The translations under genes and the position numbers were made by a program. Shown here in pieces: positions 1 to 13,300 of a DNA stretch of 64,000 nucleotides. Source of the stretch: Streptomyces sp. CNQ-509 (GTDB lineage Bacteria > Actinomycetota > Actinomycetes > Streptomycetales > Streptomycetaceae); contig NZ_CP011492.1 in NCBI RefSeq assembly GCF_001011035.1, positions 186,001 through 250,000 of the forward strand, in the 5' to 3' direction. Every line of letters starts with the position of its first letter. The stretch's first letter is position 1. The notes beneath the pieces are model-generated. The model did not search any database, was not told the DNA's origin, and saw only the letters and a list, made by a program, of their open reading frames with translations.

Positions 1-1
1 C

Positions 2-1234
2 GGCGCCGAGGTGACGATCGCCGCCTGCGACGTCACCGACCGGGCGGCCCTCGCCGCGCTGCTGGCCGGCGTACCCGAGGAGACCCCGCTCACCGCCGTG
101 CTGCACGCGGCCGGCGTCAGCGTGGACCGCGGGCTCGCGGATCTGGACGCCAAGCACTTCGCCGAAGTCCTCGGCCCCAAGTCCCTCGCCGCCCGCCACC
201 TGCACGAGCTGACCCAGGACGCGGACGGCGGCAGCCGGCTCAGCGCCTTCGTGCTCTTCTCGTCGACCGCCGGCGTGTGGGGCAGCGGAGCGCAGGGCGC
301 GTACGCCGCGGGCAACGCCTACCTCGACGCGCTCGCCGAGCACCGCCGCGCCCGCGGCCTCCCGGCCACCGCGGTGGCCTGGGGCGCGTGGAGCGGTGAG
401 GGCATGGCCGGCGACGGGGAGAATTCCCGGCGGCTCCTGCGCCGCGGCATCCGCGGCCTCGACCCGGGCGCCGCGGTGGCGGCCCTGGCCGAGGCCGTAC
501 GGGCGGACGAGGCGCCGACGACGATCGCCGACATCGACTGGTCGGCGTTCACCCTCGCGTTCACGTCCCGGCGGCCCAGCCCGCTGCTGGGCGAGCTCCC
601 GGAGGCGCGCGCGGTGCTGGACGCGCGGGAGGAGGCCGAGCCGGAGCCCGCGGGCACCGACGCCGCCGCGCGGCTGCGGTCGCTGCTGGCGGGCCGTACC
701 CGCGAGGAGCAGCAGCGCGAGCTGCTGGACCTGGTGCGTACGGAGGTCGCGGGCGTGCTCGGGCACGCGTCGGCCGAGGGCGTACGGCCCGGGAAGCCCT
801 TCAACGACCTGGGCTTCGACTCGCTCACCGCCGTCGAGCTGCGCAACCGCGTCAACTCCAGGACGGGGCTGCGGCTGCCGACGACCGTCGTCTTCGACTA
901 CCCGACGCCGGACGCCCTCGCCGCCTGCCTGCGCGACGAACTCGGCGGCCCCGACCCCGCCGGACAGTCGGTCCTCGCCGACCTGGCGCGGCTCGACGGT
1001 GCGCTGAGCGGCGCGGCGCTGGCGGACGAGGAGGTACGGCGCCAGGCCGGGGAGCGGCTGCGGACGATGCTCCAGCGGCTCGACGGATCCGCGCCGTACG
1101 CGGCGGAGAACGGCCACGCGGCGGGCGGCGGCCCGGACGGCGGCGCCGCCGGCGGTGAAGCGGACAGCGACCTGGAGTCCGCGTCCGTCGACGACCTCCT
1201 CGACATCATCCAGACGGAGTTCGGCAAGTCATGA
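2..1234 (+). CDS. Modular type I polyketide synthase, 3' end (KR-ACP-docking tail), partial
   Basis: The reading frame is open from base 2, so this is the C-terminal end of a larger PKS. Residues 1 to about 180 are the catalytic half of a ketoreductase, with the active Tyr near residue 101 and the Asn four residues later. It has a Trp five residues after the catalytic Ser (SSTAGVW) and no LDD motif, the signature of an A-type KR (L-configured beta-hydroxyl). An acyl carrier protein follows, with phosphopantetheine Ser near residue 274 in GFDSL. The tail of about 90 residues ends in an acidic helix typical of a C-terminal docking domain, which would pass the chain to the next PKS 67 bases downstream. 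No thioesterase is present. Whether this module has a DH or ER cannot be seen; an A-type KR usually goes with a retained hydroxyl. Confidence 0.95.
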   Translation, partial: GAEVTIAACDVTDRAALAALLAGVPEETPLTAVLHAAGVSVDRGLADLDAKHFAEVLGPKSLAARHLHELTQDADGGSRLSAFVLFSSTAGVWGSGAQGAYAAGNAYLDALAEHRRARGLPATAVAWGAWSGEGMAGDGENSRRLLRRGIRGLDPGAAVAALAEAVRADEAPTTIADIDWSAFTLAFTSRRPSPLLGELPEARAVLDAREEAEPEPAGTDAAARLRSLLAGRTREEQQRELLDLVRTEVAGVLGHASAEGVRPGKPFNDLGFDSLTAVELRNRVNSRTGLRLPTTVVFDYPTPDALAACLRDELGGPDPAGQSVLADLARLDGALSGAALADEEVRRQAGERLRTMLQRLDGSAPYAAENGHAAGGGPDGGAAGGEADSDLESASVDDLLDIIQTEFGKS

Positions 1235-1286
1235 CGCCCCCCGCCCGTACGCCACTGAACCACCCGGTACCTCTCCGCGCCTCGAC

Positions 1287-1292
1287 AAGGAG
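1287..1292 (+). promoter_or_regulatory. Ribosome binding site (AAGGAG) fixing the start of the next PKS gene
   Basis: AAGGAG lies nine bases before the ATG at 1302. This supports 1302 over any in-frame upstream start, which would overlap the end of the preceding gene. The protein then begins with a typical N-terminal docking coiled coil. Confidence 0.75.
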
Positions 1293-1301
1293 CTTGCGCT
1301 G

Positions 1302-4300
1302 ATGAAGAACGAGCAGAAGCTTCTGGACAACCTGAAGTGGGTGACCGCGGAGCTCCGCCAGGCCCGCCGGCGCCTCGGCGAGGTCGAGTCGAAGTCCACG
1401 GAGCCCATCGCCATCGTGTCGATGGCCTGCCGCTACTCCGGCGGCGTGGCCTCTCCCGAGGACCTGTGGCGGATGGTGGCCGAGGGCCGCGACGGGATCG
1501 TGGAGTTCCCGGGCGACCGCGGCTGGGCCGAGGACCTGTACGACCCGGACCCGGCGGCGAGCGGCAAGAGCTACACCCGGATGGGCGCCTTCCTCCAGGG
1601 CGCCGAGCAGTTCGACGCGGAGCTGTTCGGCATCTCGCCGCGCGAGGCGCTGGCCATGGACCCGCAGCAGCGGCTGCTGCTGGAGACGGCCTGGGAGGCG
1701 TTCGAGCGGGCGGGCCTGGACCCGGCCGGGGTGAAGGGCAACAGGACGGGCGTCTTCGCGGGGCTCAACTCCCAGGACTATCTGCTGCGCCTCTACCGCG
1801 CCACCGGCGACCTGGAGGGCTACGCGGCCACCGGCAGCGCCGGCAGCGTCGCCTCGGGCCGGGTGGCGTACACCTTCGGCCTCGAAGGCCCGGCGGTGAC
1901 GGTGGACACGGCGTGCTCGTCGTCCCTGGTCGCGCTCCACCTGGCGGTCCAGGCCCTCCGCAACGGCGAGTGCGACAGTGCGCTGGCGGGCGGCGCCACC
2001 GTCATGTCCAGCCCTTCGGCCTTCACGGTCTTCTCGCGCCAGCGCGGCCTGGCCGTGGACGGCCGGTGCAAGGCGTTCGCCGACGCGGCGGACGGTACGG
2101 CCTGGGGCGAGGGCGTCGGCCTGGTCCTGCTGGAGCGGCTGTCCGACGCCCAGCGGAACGGGCACAAGGTGCTGGCGGTGCTGAAGGGCTCGGCGATCAA
2201 TCAGGACGGTGCGTCGAACGGCCTCACCGCCCCCAATGGCCCCTCGCAGCGCCGGGTCATCGAGCAGGCCCTGGCCAACGCCCGGCTCAACGCGAGCCAG
2301 GTCGACGTGGTGGAGGCGCACGGCACGGGTACGACGCTGGGCGACCCGATCGAGGCGCAGGCGCTGCTGGCGACGTACGGGCGCGAGCACTCGGCCGATC
2401 GGCCGCTGTGGCTGGGCTCGGTGAAGTCGAACGTCGGGCACACCCAGGCCGCGGCCGGGGTGGCGGGCGTCATCAAGATGGTCGAGGCCATGCGGCACGG
2501 CGTGCTGCCGCCCACGCTCCACGTGGACAAGCCGTCAAGCCACGTGGACTGGGAGTCGGGCACCGTCGCACTGCTGACGGAGACGCAGGAATGGCCGGAG
2601 ACGGGTGAGCCGCGGCGGGCGGCGGTCTCGTCGTTCGGCATGAGCGGCACGAACGCGCACCTGATCCTGGAGGCCGCGCCGGTTGCGGCAGCGGACGAGG
2701 CGGCGACGGTCGACGGGGAGGCGGCGCCGGAGACGGAGGCGGCCGGATCGGCGTCGTCTCTGCCGGTGCCGGTCGTGGTTTCCGGACGCTCGGCGGCGGC
2801 GCTCGCGCAGTCGGCCGGGCGTCTTGCGGGGTACGTGGAGCAGCACCCCGAGGTCGAGGTGGGTGCGCTGGCGGCGGGGCTGTGGTCCGGGCGGGCGAAG
2901 ATGGAGCACCGCGCGGGCATCGTCACCGCCGGCCGCGACGAGCTGCTGGAGGCGCTGACCGCGCTTGCCACGGGTGCGGCGCACCCCGCGCTGGTGACCG
3001 GCCCGGGGTCCGTGGAGGCGGGGAAGACGGCGTTCGTCTTCCCGGGTCAGGGCTCGCAGTGGACCCGTATGGGCTACGAACTGGCCGCCGAGGAGCCGGT
3101 CTTCGCCGCACATCTGGCCGCGTGCCGGGATGAGCTGTCGCGCTGGTGCGACTGGGACCTGCTCGACGTCCTGGCCAGCGAGGACGAACACGCCCTTGAC
3201 CGGGTGGACATCGTGCAGCCCGCGCTGTTCGCCGTCATGACCGGCATCGCCGAGTTGCTACGCCACCACGGCGTCGAGCCCGACGCCGTGATCGGCCACT
3301 CCCAGGGCGAGATCGCCGCCGCGTACGTCGCCGGAGCGCTCACGCTCTCCGACGCCATCGCCGTAGTCGCCCTGCGGGCACAGGCCATCACCCGCCTCGC
3401 AGGCACCGGCACCATGGCCTCGTTCCCACTCCCGGCAGACGAGCTTCAGGACCTGCCCGAGGGCGTCTACGTCGCCGCGATCAACGGGCCGCACACCACG
3501 ATCCTCGCGGGCGAGACCCAGCCGCTCACCGATCTGGTCCACACGTACCAGGAGCGGGAGATCCGCGCCCGCCTGATCCCCGTCGACTACGCCTCGCACA
3601 CCCCCCACGTCGAAGACCTGCGCGAGACGATCATCACGGACCTGGCCGAACGCGCCGGCATCGAGCCGATGGCCCCGGCCATTCCGTTCTACTCCACCCA
3701 CACCGGCGCCCTGCTCGCGCCGGACCAACTGCTGGACGCGGAGTACTGGTTCAACAACCTCCGCCACCCCGTCCACTTCCACACCACCCTCGAACAACTC
3801 CTCGACAACGGCCACTACACCCTCATCGAAACCAGCCCCCACCCGGTCATGACCGCCGCGCTCGCCGACACCTTCGAGCAGCGCACCACCCCGGCCCACC
3901 ACCACGCCACCCTCACCCGCAACAACGGCACGCAGACCCGCTTCCGCGTCGCCCTGGCGAACCTCCACGCCCACCACCACCCGATCGACCTCAGCCCGCT
4001 CCTGCCCGGCGCCGAGGACTCCACCGAGCTGCTGCCCGAGCTGCCCACCTACCCCTTCCAGCACCAGCCCTATTGGCTTGATGCCCCCGCCCAGCTCACC
4101 AGCGCCACCGACCTCGGCCTGAGCAGCACCACCCACCCCCTCCTCAGCGCCGCCGTCCAACTCGCCGACACCGACGGCGCCGACGAGACCGGCGCCAGCA
4201 CGATGGTGTTCACCGGCCGCCTCAGCCTCTCCACCCACCCGTGGCTCGCCGACCACGCCGTGGCCGGTACGGTCCTCCTCCCCGGCACCGCCCTCGTGGA

Positions 4301-7300
4301 CCTCGCCCTGCACACCGGCGACCACACCGGCGCCACCCACCTCGAAGAACTGACCCTGCACGCCCCGCTGGTGCTGGAAGAGACCGGCGCCCGCGACCTC
4401 CAGGTCACCACCACACCGCTCGACGACGGCCACGGCGGACGGCAGGTCGCCATCCACTCCCGTGCCCACACCGACGACGAGGCGGAGTCCGAGTCCTGGA
4501 CCTGCCACGCCACCGGCACGCTCACCGCGGAACCGGCCGACACGGCCGAGCCGTCGGGCCAGTGGCCACCCGCCGGGGCACAGGCGCTCGACGTCGCCGA
4601 GCTGTACCCGCGGATGGCCGCGGCCGGCTACGGGTACGGGCCCGCCTTCCGCGGCGTCACCAGGGCCTGGCAGCACGCCGACGGCACCCTCCACGCCGAG
4701 ATCGCCCTCCCCGGTGACACGGACGCCGACGGGCACACCATCCACCCGGCGCTGCTCGACGCCGCCCTCCACCCTCTCGCCCTCCGTGCGCTCGGCGCGG
4801 GCGATGCCGCGGAGGACGAGGCGCGGGAGCTGCGGCTGCCGTTCGCGTGGAGCGGTGTGTCGGTCCACGCGACCGGCGCCACCCACCTCCGTGCCACCCT
4901 CACCCCCACCGGCGACCAGGGCCACGACCTCGCGCTCCGCGCCTGGGACCCCACGGGCGCCCCCGTCGCCACCATCGCCGCCCTCAACACCCGGCCCGTC
5001 GACCCGACCGCTCTCATCACCGGGAGCGCCGACGACGGCGCCGCAACCCGCAACAGCCTCTTCCAGCTCGCCTGGACCCCGGCCCAGGCCCCGCAGGACG
5101 CCTCCGACCGGATCGATCCCGGGCAGGTCGACCTCTACGTCGCCGCCCCGGCCGCCGACGACACCCCCGCCGCGGCCCACGCCGCGACCGAAGCCCTGCT
5201 CACCCACGTACAGGGCTGGCTGGCCGCCAACGACGAGACCGATCGCCGCCTCGTCGTGCTCACCCACCGCGCCGTCGCCACGGGTCCTGCGGAGGACGTC
5301 CATCTGGCACACGCGCCACTGTGGGGGATGGTCCGTACCGCCCAGAACGAGAGCCCCGACCGCATCCACCTGCTCGACACCGACACCGCCGTCGACGCCG
5401 CGGCCGGCTTCGCCGACGTGCCCCACCTCGCCGACGCCCTCGCCACCGGCGAGCCGCAACTCGCCCTGCGTCACGGCCAGCTCCTCGTCGCACGACTCGT
5501 GCGCGCGACCGGCGCCGGCGGCGCGCTCGACGTGCCGGAGAGCACCTGGAAGCTGGCCACCGGGGGCGACGGCACGCTGGAGGCGGTCACCTGCCGGCCG
5601 ATGCCGGAGTGGGACGAGCCGCTGGCCGCCGGGCAGGTCCGCGTCCAACTGCACGCGATCGGCCTCAACTTCCGCGACACGCTCATCGCCCTGGGCATGT
5701 ACCCGGGCGACGCCCCGCTGGGCAGCGAGGGCTCCGGCGTCGTCACGGACGTCGCCGACGACGTGACCGACGTCGCCGTGGGCGACCGGGTGATGGGCGT
5801 GATGATCGACGGCGCGGGCTCCCACGCCGTCACCGATCACCGCCTGCTCACCACCGTCCCCGAGCAGTGGGGCTTCACTCAGGCGGCCGGGATCCCGGTG
5901 GCCTTCCTGACCGCGTACTTCGCGCTGAAGGACCTCGGGCGGCTGGAGGCCGGCGAGTCGCTGCTGCTCCACGCCGCCACCGGCGGCGTCGGCTCCGCCG
6001 CACTCCAACTCGCCCGCCACTTCGGCGCCGACGTCTACGCCACCGCCAGCCCCGGCAAGCACCATCTGCTGCGCGCCCAGGGTCTCGACGACACGCACAT
6101 CGCGTCCAGCCGGAGCCTGGACTTCGAGGAGCACTTCCGCACCCACGGCCCGGACCAGGGCGTGGATGTCGTCCTCAACGCCCTCGCCCACGAGTTCACC
6201 GACGCCTCCCTGCGCCTCGTACGCCCCGGCGGCCGGTTCATCGAGATGGGCAAGACGGACGTACGCGACGCCGACACCGTGCAGGCCGAGCACCAGGTCC
6301 AGTACCGGAACTTCGACCTCATCGAGGCGGGCCCCGACCGTATCCAGCAGATCCTGGCACATCTCACCGAGCTGTTCGCCGAAGGCGTGCTGACGCCGCT
6401 GCCCACCACCTCGTTCGACATCCGGCACACCCCGCAGGCGCTACGCCACCTCAGCCAGGCCCGGCACACGGGCAAGCTGATCCTGACGCTCCCCCGGCCG
6501 CTCGACCCGAACGGCACCGTGCTCATCACCGGCGGCACCGGCGTCCTCGCCGGACTGACCGCGCGTCACCTGGTCACCGAGCACGGCGTACGCCACCTCC
6601 TGCTGGCCTCCCGCAGCGGCCCCGACCACCCCAACGCCACGGCTCTCCGCGACGAACTCACCGCACTCGGCGCCCACGTCACCCTCGCGGCCTCCGACGT
6701 CACCGACGCCGACGCCGTACGCGACCTCGTCGGCTCCGTGGACGAGCAGCACCCCCTCACCGCCGTCATCCACACCGCTGGCACCCTCAGCGACACCGTC
6801 CTCACCCAGCTCACCCCCGAGAACCTGCACCCCGTCCTCGACCCCAAGGTCGACGCCGCCCACCACCTGCACGAGGCGACCCGCCACCTGCCCCTGGCCC
6901 ACTTCGTCGTCTACTCCTCCGCCGCCGGCACCCTCGGCAACCCCGGCCAGGCCAACTACGCCGCCGCCAACACCTACCTCGACGCCCTCGCCCACCACCG
7001 CACCCAGCAGGGCCTCCCCACCACCAGCCTCGCCTGGGGCTACTGGAAGCAGGCCACCGGCCTCACCGGCCACCTCAGCGACAACGAGGTCCGCAACGTC
7101 ACCCACGGCACCACCCCGCTCGAAGCGGACCACGCGTTCCGCCTCTTCGACGCGGCCCTCGCGGGCCCCGAGGCGTACCAGCTCTGCCTCCCCCTCAACC
7201 CCGCCGCGCTGCGCACGGCCCCCCGCCTCCCCGCCCTGCTGCGCGACCTCGTTCCGCGGCCGGCCCGCCGCGTCGCCGCCTCCTCGGCCGCGGCCGACGG

Positions 7301-10300
7301 CAACGCGCTATCCGAGCAGCTCGCCGCGCTCCCCGAGGCGGAGCAGGAGCGCAGGCTGCTGGACCTCGTACGCAGCAACGTGGCCGCGGTCCTCGGCCAC
7401 GGCACGCCCGACGCCATCGACCCGCAGCGGCCGTTCAAGGAGCTGGGCTTCGACTCGCTGACCGCCGTCGAGCTCCGCAACCGCCTCACGAACGCCACGT
7501 CGCTGCGCCTCCCGGCCACCCTGATCTTCGACCACCCGACGCCCCAGGCGCTGACCCGCCATCTCCTCGGCCAGTTCCTCGACACCGGGTCCCTCACCGC
7601 GCGGACCCCGAGCCGCGCCGGCGCCGTGGCCGCGAGCGACGACCCGATCGCGATCGTCTCGATGGCCTGCCGCTACCCCGGCCGCGTCCGCGACTCGCGG
7701 GCGCTCTGGGACCTCGTCAGCACCGGCCGCGACGCCATCGGCGACCTCCCGGTCAACCGCGGCTGGGACCTGGAGAACCTGTACGACCCGGACCCCGACG
7801 CGACGGGCAAGGTCTACACCCGCCACGGGGCGTTCCTGCACGACGCCGATCTGTTCGACGCGGACTTCTTCCACATGAACCCGCGCGAGGCGCTGGCCAC
7901 GGACCCGCAGCAGCGGCTGCTGCTGGAGACCTCCTGGGAGGCGTTCGAGCGGGCGGGCATCGAGCCCGCCACGCTCCAGGGCAGCAACACAGGGGTGTTC
8001 GCGGGTGTGATCTCCCAGGACTACCTGCTGCGGCTGCACCAGAACCCGGAGGGTCTTGAGGGCTACATCGCCACCGGCAGCTCGGGCAGCGTGGCGTCCG
8101 GCCGGATCGCGTACACCTTCGGTCTTGAAGGCCCGGCCATGACGGTGGACACGGCCTGCTCGTCGTCGCTGGTCGCCCTCCACCTGGCGATGCAGGCGCT
8201 CCGTAACGGGGAGTGCGATCTCGCCCTCGCGGGCGGCGCGACCATCATGGCCACGCCGGGCACCTTCCAGGTCTTCTCCCGGCAGCGCGGCCTCGCCGCC
8301 GACGGCCGCTGCAAGCCCTTCGCCGACGCCGCCGACGGCACCGGCTGGGGCGAGGGCGCGGGCCTCATCCTGCTCGAACGTCTCTCGGACGCGCAGCGCA
8401 ACGGGCACACGGTCCTGGCGGTGCTCAAGGGCTCGGCGATCAATCAGGACGGCGCGTCGAACGGCCTCACCGCACCCAACGGCCCCTCGCAGCAGCGTGT
8501 CATCGAGCAAGCCCTGACCAACGCCGGGCTGAGTGCGGGGCAGATCGACGTGGTGGAGGCGCACGGCACGGGTACGACGCTGGGCGACCCGATCGAGGCA
8601 CAGGCCCTGCTCGCCACGTACGGCCAGGCACACACCGAGGAGCGGCCGCTGTGGCTGGGCTCGGTGAAGTCCAACATCGGGCACACCCAGGCCGCGTCCG
8701 GTGTCGCGGGCGTGATCAAGATGGTCGAGGCACTGCGGCACGGCCGGCTCCCGCAGACCCTGAACGTGGATCGCCCCTCGACGCACGTGGAGTGGGACAC
8801 CGGCCACGTCGCGCTGCTGACGGAGACGCGGGAGTGGCCGGAGACGGGTGAGCCGCGGCGGGCGGCGGTCTCGTCGTTCGGCATGAGCGGGACGAACGCC
8901 CACCTGATCCTGGAGTCCGCACCGGTTACGGCAGCGGACGAGGCAGTGCCCGAGGAGACCGGGTCCGGCTCGGGCGTTGCGGTTCCGGTGGTGGTTTCCG
9001 CCCGTACGGCGGGTGCGCTGGCGCAGAGCGCCGAGCAGCTCGCGGCGTACGTCGAGGAGCACCCCGAGATCGAGGTGGGTGCGCTGGCGGCGGGGCTGTG
9101 GTCCGGGCGGGCGAAGATGGAGCACCGCGCGGGCATCGTCACCGCCGACCGCGACGAGCTGCGCGAGGCGCTGACCGCGCTGGCCACGGGTGTCGCACAC
9201 CCGGCACTGGTGACCGGGCCCGGCACGGCCAACGCGGGCAAGACCGCGTTCGTGTTCCCCGGACAGGGCTCGCAGTGGACACGCATGGGCTATCAACTCG
9301 CCGCGGAGGAGCCCGCTTTCGCGGAGCATCTGGCCGCGTGCCGCGACGAGCTGTCGCGCTGGTGCGACTGGGACCTGCTCGACGTCCTGGCCAGCGAGGA
9401 CGAACACGCCCTTGACCGGGTGGACATCGTGCAGCCCGCGCTGTTCGCCGTCATGACCGGCATCGCCGAGTTGCTACGCCACCACGGCGTGGAACCGGAC
9501 GCCGTGATCGGCCACTCCCAGGGGGAGATCGCCGCCGCGTACGTCGCCGGAGCACTGACCCTGCCCGACGCCATCGCGGTCGTCGCGCTACGGGCGCAGG
9601 CGATCACCCGCCTCGCAGGCACCGGGACGATGGCCTCGTTCCCACTGCCGGCAGACGAGCTTCAGGACCTGCCCGAGGGCGTCTACGTCGCCGCGATCAA
9701 CGGGCCGCACACCACGATCCTCGCGGGCGAGACCCAGCCGCTCACCGAACTGGTCCACACGTACCAGGAGCGGGAGATCCGCGCCCGCCTGATCCCCGTC
9801 GACTACGCCTCGCACACCCCCCACGTCGAAGACCTGCGCGAGACGATCACCACGGACCTGGCCGAACGCGCCGCGATCCGGCCCGTGGCCCCGGCCATTC
9901 CGTTCTACTCCACCCACACCGGCGCCCTGCTCGCGCCGGACCAACTGCTGGACGCGGAGTACTGGTTCAACAACCTCCGCCACCCCGTCCACTTCCACAC
10001 CACCCTCGAACAACTCCTCGACAACGGCCACTACACCCTCATCGAAACCAGCCCCCACCCGGTCATGACCGCCGCGCTCGCCGACACCTTCGAGCAGCGC
10101 ACCACCCCGGCCCACCACCACGCCACCCTCACCCGCAACAACGGCACGCAGACCCGCTTCCGCGTCGCCCTGGCGAACCTCCACGCCCACCACCACCCGA
10201 TCGACCTCAGCCCGCTCCTGCCCGGCGCCGAGGACTCCACCGAGCTGCTGCCCGAGCTGCCCACCTACCCCTTCCAGCGCGAGAGCTACTGGATCCAGAC

Positions 10301-13300
10301 CTCGGCGCAGCTCACCAGCGCCGGCGACCTCGGCCAGATCAGCAGCGCCCACGCGCTCCTCAGTGCGGCCGTGCAGCTCGCCGACGGCGGCGAGGACTCG
10401 GCCGCCGGCGCGGAAGGCTCGTACGCCACCATCGTGTTCACCGGCCGGGTCGGTCTGAGCACCCACCCCTGGCTCGCCGACCACGCGGTCGCCGGCACCG
10501 TGCTGCTCCCCGGCACCGCCCTCGTGGACCTCGCCCTGCACACCGGCGACCACACCGGCGCCACCCACCTCGAAGAACTGACGCTCCAGGCACCGCTGGT
10601 GCTGGAGGAGACCGGTACTCGCGACCTCCAGGTCACCGCGAGCCCCGAGGCGGGAGCCGAGAGCGGCGACCCAGGGCGCTGGCAGGTCACCATCCACTCC
10701 CGGCCGCACACCGACGACGCCGAGCCCGAGCCCTGGACGTGCCACGCCACCGGCACCCTCACCGCCGAACCGGCCGAGGCACCCGAACCGCTCACGCAGT
10801 GGCCCCCCGCCGGGGCAGAGCAGCTCGACATCGCGGGCCTCTACGCCCGGATGGCGGCGGCCGGTTACGAGTACGGGCCCGCTTTCCAGGGCGTCACCGC
10901 CGCCTGGTCGCACACGGACGGGACCCTCCACGCGGATATCAGCCTCGCCGAGGACGCCGAGACCGCCGGCCACACGATCCACCCGGCCCTGCTCGACGCC
11001 ACCCTCCACCCGCTCGCCACCCGCACCCTCGGCGACGAGGGCGAGGCGGCACAGGAGTTGCGGCTGCCGTTCGCGTGGAGCGGTGTGTCGGTCCACGCCA
11101 CCGGCGCCACCCACCTCCGTGCCACCCTATTGCCTACCGGCGAGCACGGCCCCGACCTCGCCCTCCGCGCCTGGGACCCGACCGGCGCGCCCGTCGCCAC
11201 CATCGCCGCCCTCAACACCCGCCCCGTCGACGCCACCGCCCTGACCAGCGGCGCCCAGGCGGGCGCCGCGACCCGCAACAGCCTCTTCCACCTCGCCTGG
11301 AGCCCCACCGCGGCCGCTCCGGTGGAGCAGGTGGATCTCGGCCGGGTGGACGTGTACGTCGCCGCGCCGGCCGCCGAGGACAGTCCCGCGGCGGCCCACG
11401 TCGCGACCGAGGCGCTGCTGGGCCACGTCCAGAACTGGCTGGCCGACAACGACGAGACCGACCGGCAGCTCGTCGTCCTCACCCACCTGGCCGTCGCCAC
11501 AGACCCGGCGGAGGACGTCCACCTGGCGCATGCGCCGCTGTGGGGCCTGGTCCGTACCGCGCAGAACGAACAGCCCGACCGTATCCGCCTCATCGACACC
11601 GACATCGCGGACATCAATGCCGACGCGGCCGACGTCCCGTACCTTGCCGAAGCCCTGGCCACCGGCGAACCGCAACTCGCCCTGCGCGACGGGCGACTGC
11701 TCACCCCGCGTCTGACGCGGTCCACCGCCACCGACGCCGAGCCCCGGCCCCTCAACCCCGAGGGCACCGTTCTGATCACGGGCGGAACCGGCGGTCTCGC
11801 GAGCCTGACGGCCCGTCACCTCATCACCGAGTACGGCGTACGCCACCTCCTGCTGGCCTCCCGCAGCGGCCCCGGCCACCCCAACGCCACGGCTCTCCGC
11901 GACGAACTCACCGCACTCGGCGCCCAGGTCACCCTCGCGGCCTGCGACGTCACCGACGCCGACGCCGTACGCACCCTCGTCGACTCCGTCGACGAAAAGC
12001 ACCCGCTGACCGCGGTGATCCACACGGCCGGGGCACTCAACGACGCCACCCTCACCCAACTCACCCCGGAGACGCTGCACTCCGTCCTGGCGCCCAAGGC
12101 CGACGCCGCGTACCACCTCCACCAGGCCACCCAGGACCTGGACCTGGCCCACTTCGTCCTCTACTCCTCCGCCGCCGGCACCCTCGGCAACCCCGGCCAG
12201 GCCAACTACGCCGCCGCCAACACCTACCTCGACGCCCTCGCCCACCACCGCACCCAGCAGGGCCTCCCCACCACCAGCCTCGCCTGGGGCTACTGGAAGC
12301 AGGCCACCGGCCTCACCGGCCACCTCAGCGACAACGAGGTCCGCAACGTCACCCACGGCACCACCCCGCTCGACACCGACCACGCCCTCCACCTCCTCGA
12401 CACCGCGCTCACCACCCCCCAGCCCCACCACCTCTGCCTCCCGGTGACCCCGTCCGCCCTCCGCACCCCCGACCGGCTCCCGGTCCTCTTCCGCGGCCTG
12501 GCCGTCCGGCAGAGCCGGCGCACCGCCGCCTCCTCGGCCGCGGCCGACGGCAACGCGCTCGTGGAACAGCTCGCCGCGCTCGCCGAGCCGGAGCGGCAGC
12601 ACAAGGTCGTCCTCGACATCGTCCGCAGCAACATCGCCGCGGTCCTCGGCCACGGCACCGGGGAGACGATCGACCCGCACCGCCCGTTCAAGGAGCTGGG
12701 CTTCGACTCCCTCACCGCCGTCCAGCTCCGTAACCAGCTCACCACCACCACGGCACTGCGCCTCCCCGCAACCCTGATCTTCGACCACCCCACCCCCGAC
12801 GCCCTCACGCGTCACCTCCTCGGCCGGCTCCTCGACACATCGCCCGCCACGCCCCGCGCGCTCGCCACCCGCACCGTCACCGACGACGACCCCATCGCGA
12901 TCGTCTCGATGGCCTGCCGGTACCCGGGCGAGGTCCGCTCCGCGGACGACCTGTGGCGGTTGGTGGCCGAGGGCAGGGACGCGGTCTCGGAGTTCCCCGT
13001 CAACCGTGGCTGGGACCTCGACAACCTCTACGACCCGGACCCGGACGCGACGGGCAGGACGTACACGCGCCACGGCGCCTTCCTGCACGACGCGGACAGG
13101 TTCGACGCGGACTTCTTCCACATGAACCCGCGCGAGGCCCTGGCCACCGATCCCCAGCAACGGCTGCTGCTGGAGACCGCCTGGGAAGCGTTCGAGCAGG
13201 CGGGCATCGACCCCACGAGCCTGCGGGACAGCAACACCGGCGTCTTCACCGGCGTCATCTACGCCGACTACGGCCCGCGTCTGATGCACCGGACCCCCGA

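Larger units (their letters stand above)
7639..12835 (+). other. PKS module 2 of the window: KS-AT(methylmalonyl)-DH-KR-ACP
   Basis: KS starts near residue 2113 (Cys2286); AT near 2646-2945 (Ser2739, YASH 2835-2838); DH near 3020-3305 (His3061, Asp3232); KR near 3488-3725 (Tyr3636, LND at the LDD position); ACP Ser3803. No ER lies between DH and KR. The predicted outcome is a trisubstituted, methyl-branched double bond. Its AT and DH coding DNA is duplicated in module 6. Confidence 0.9.
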
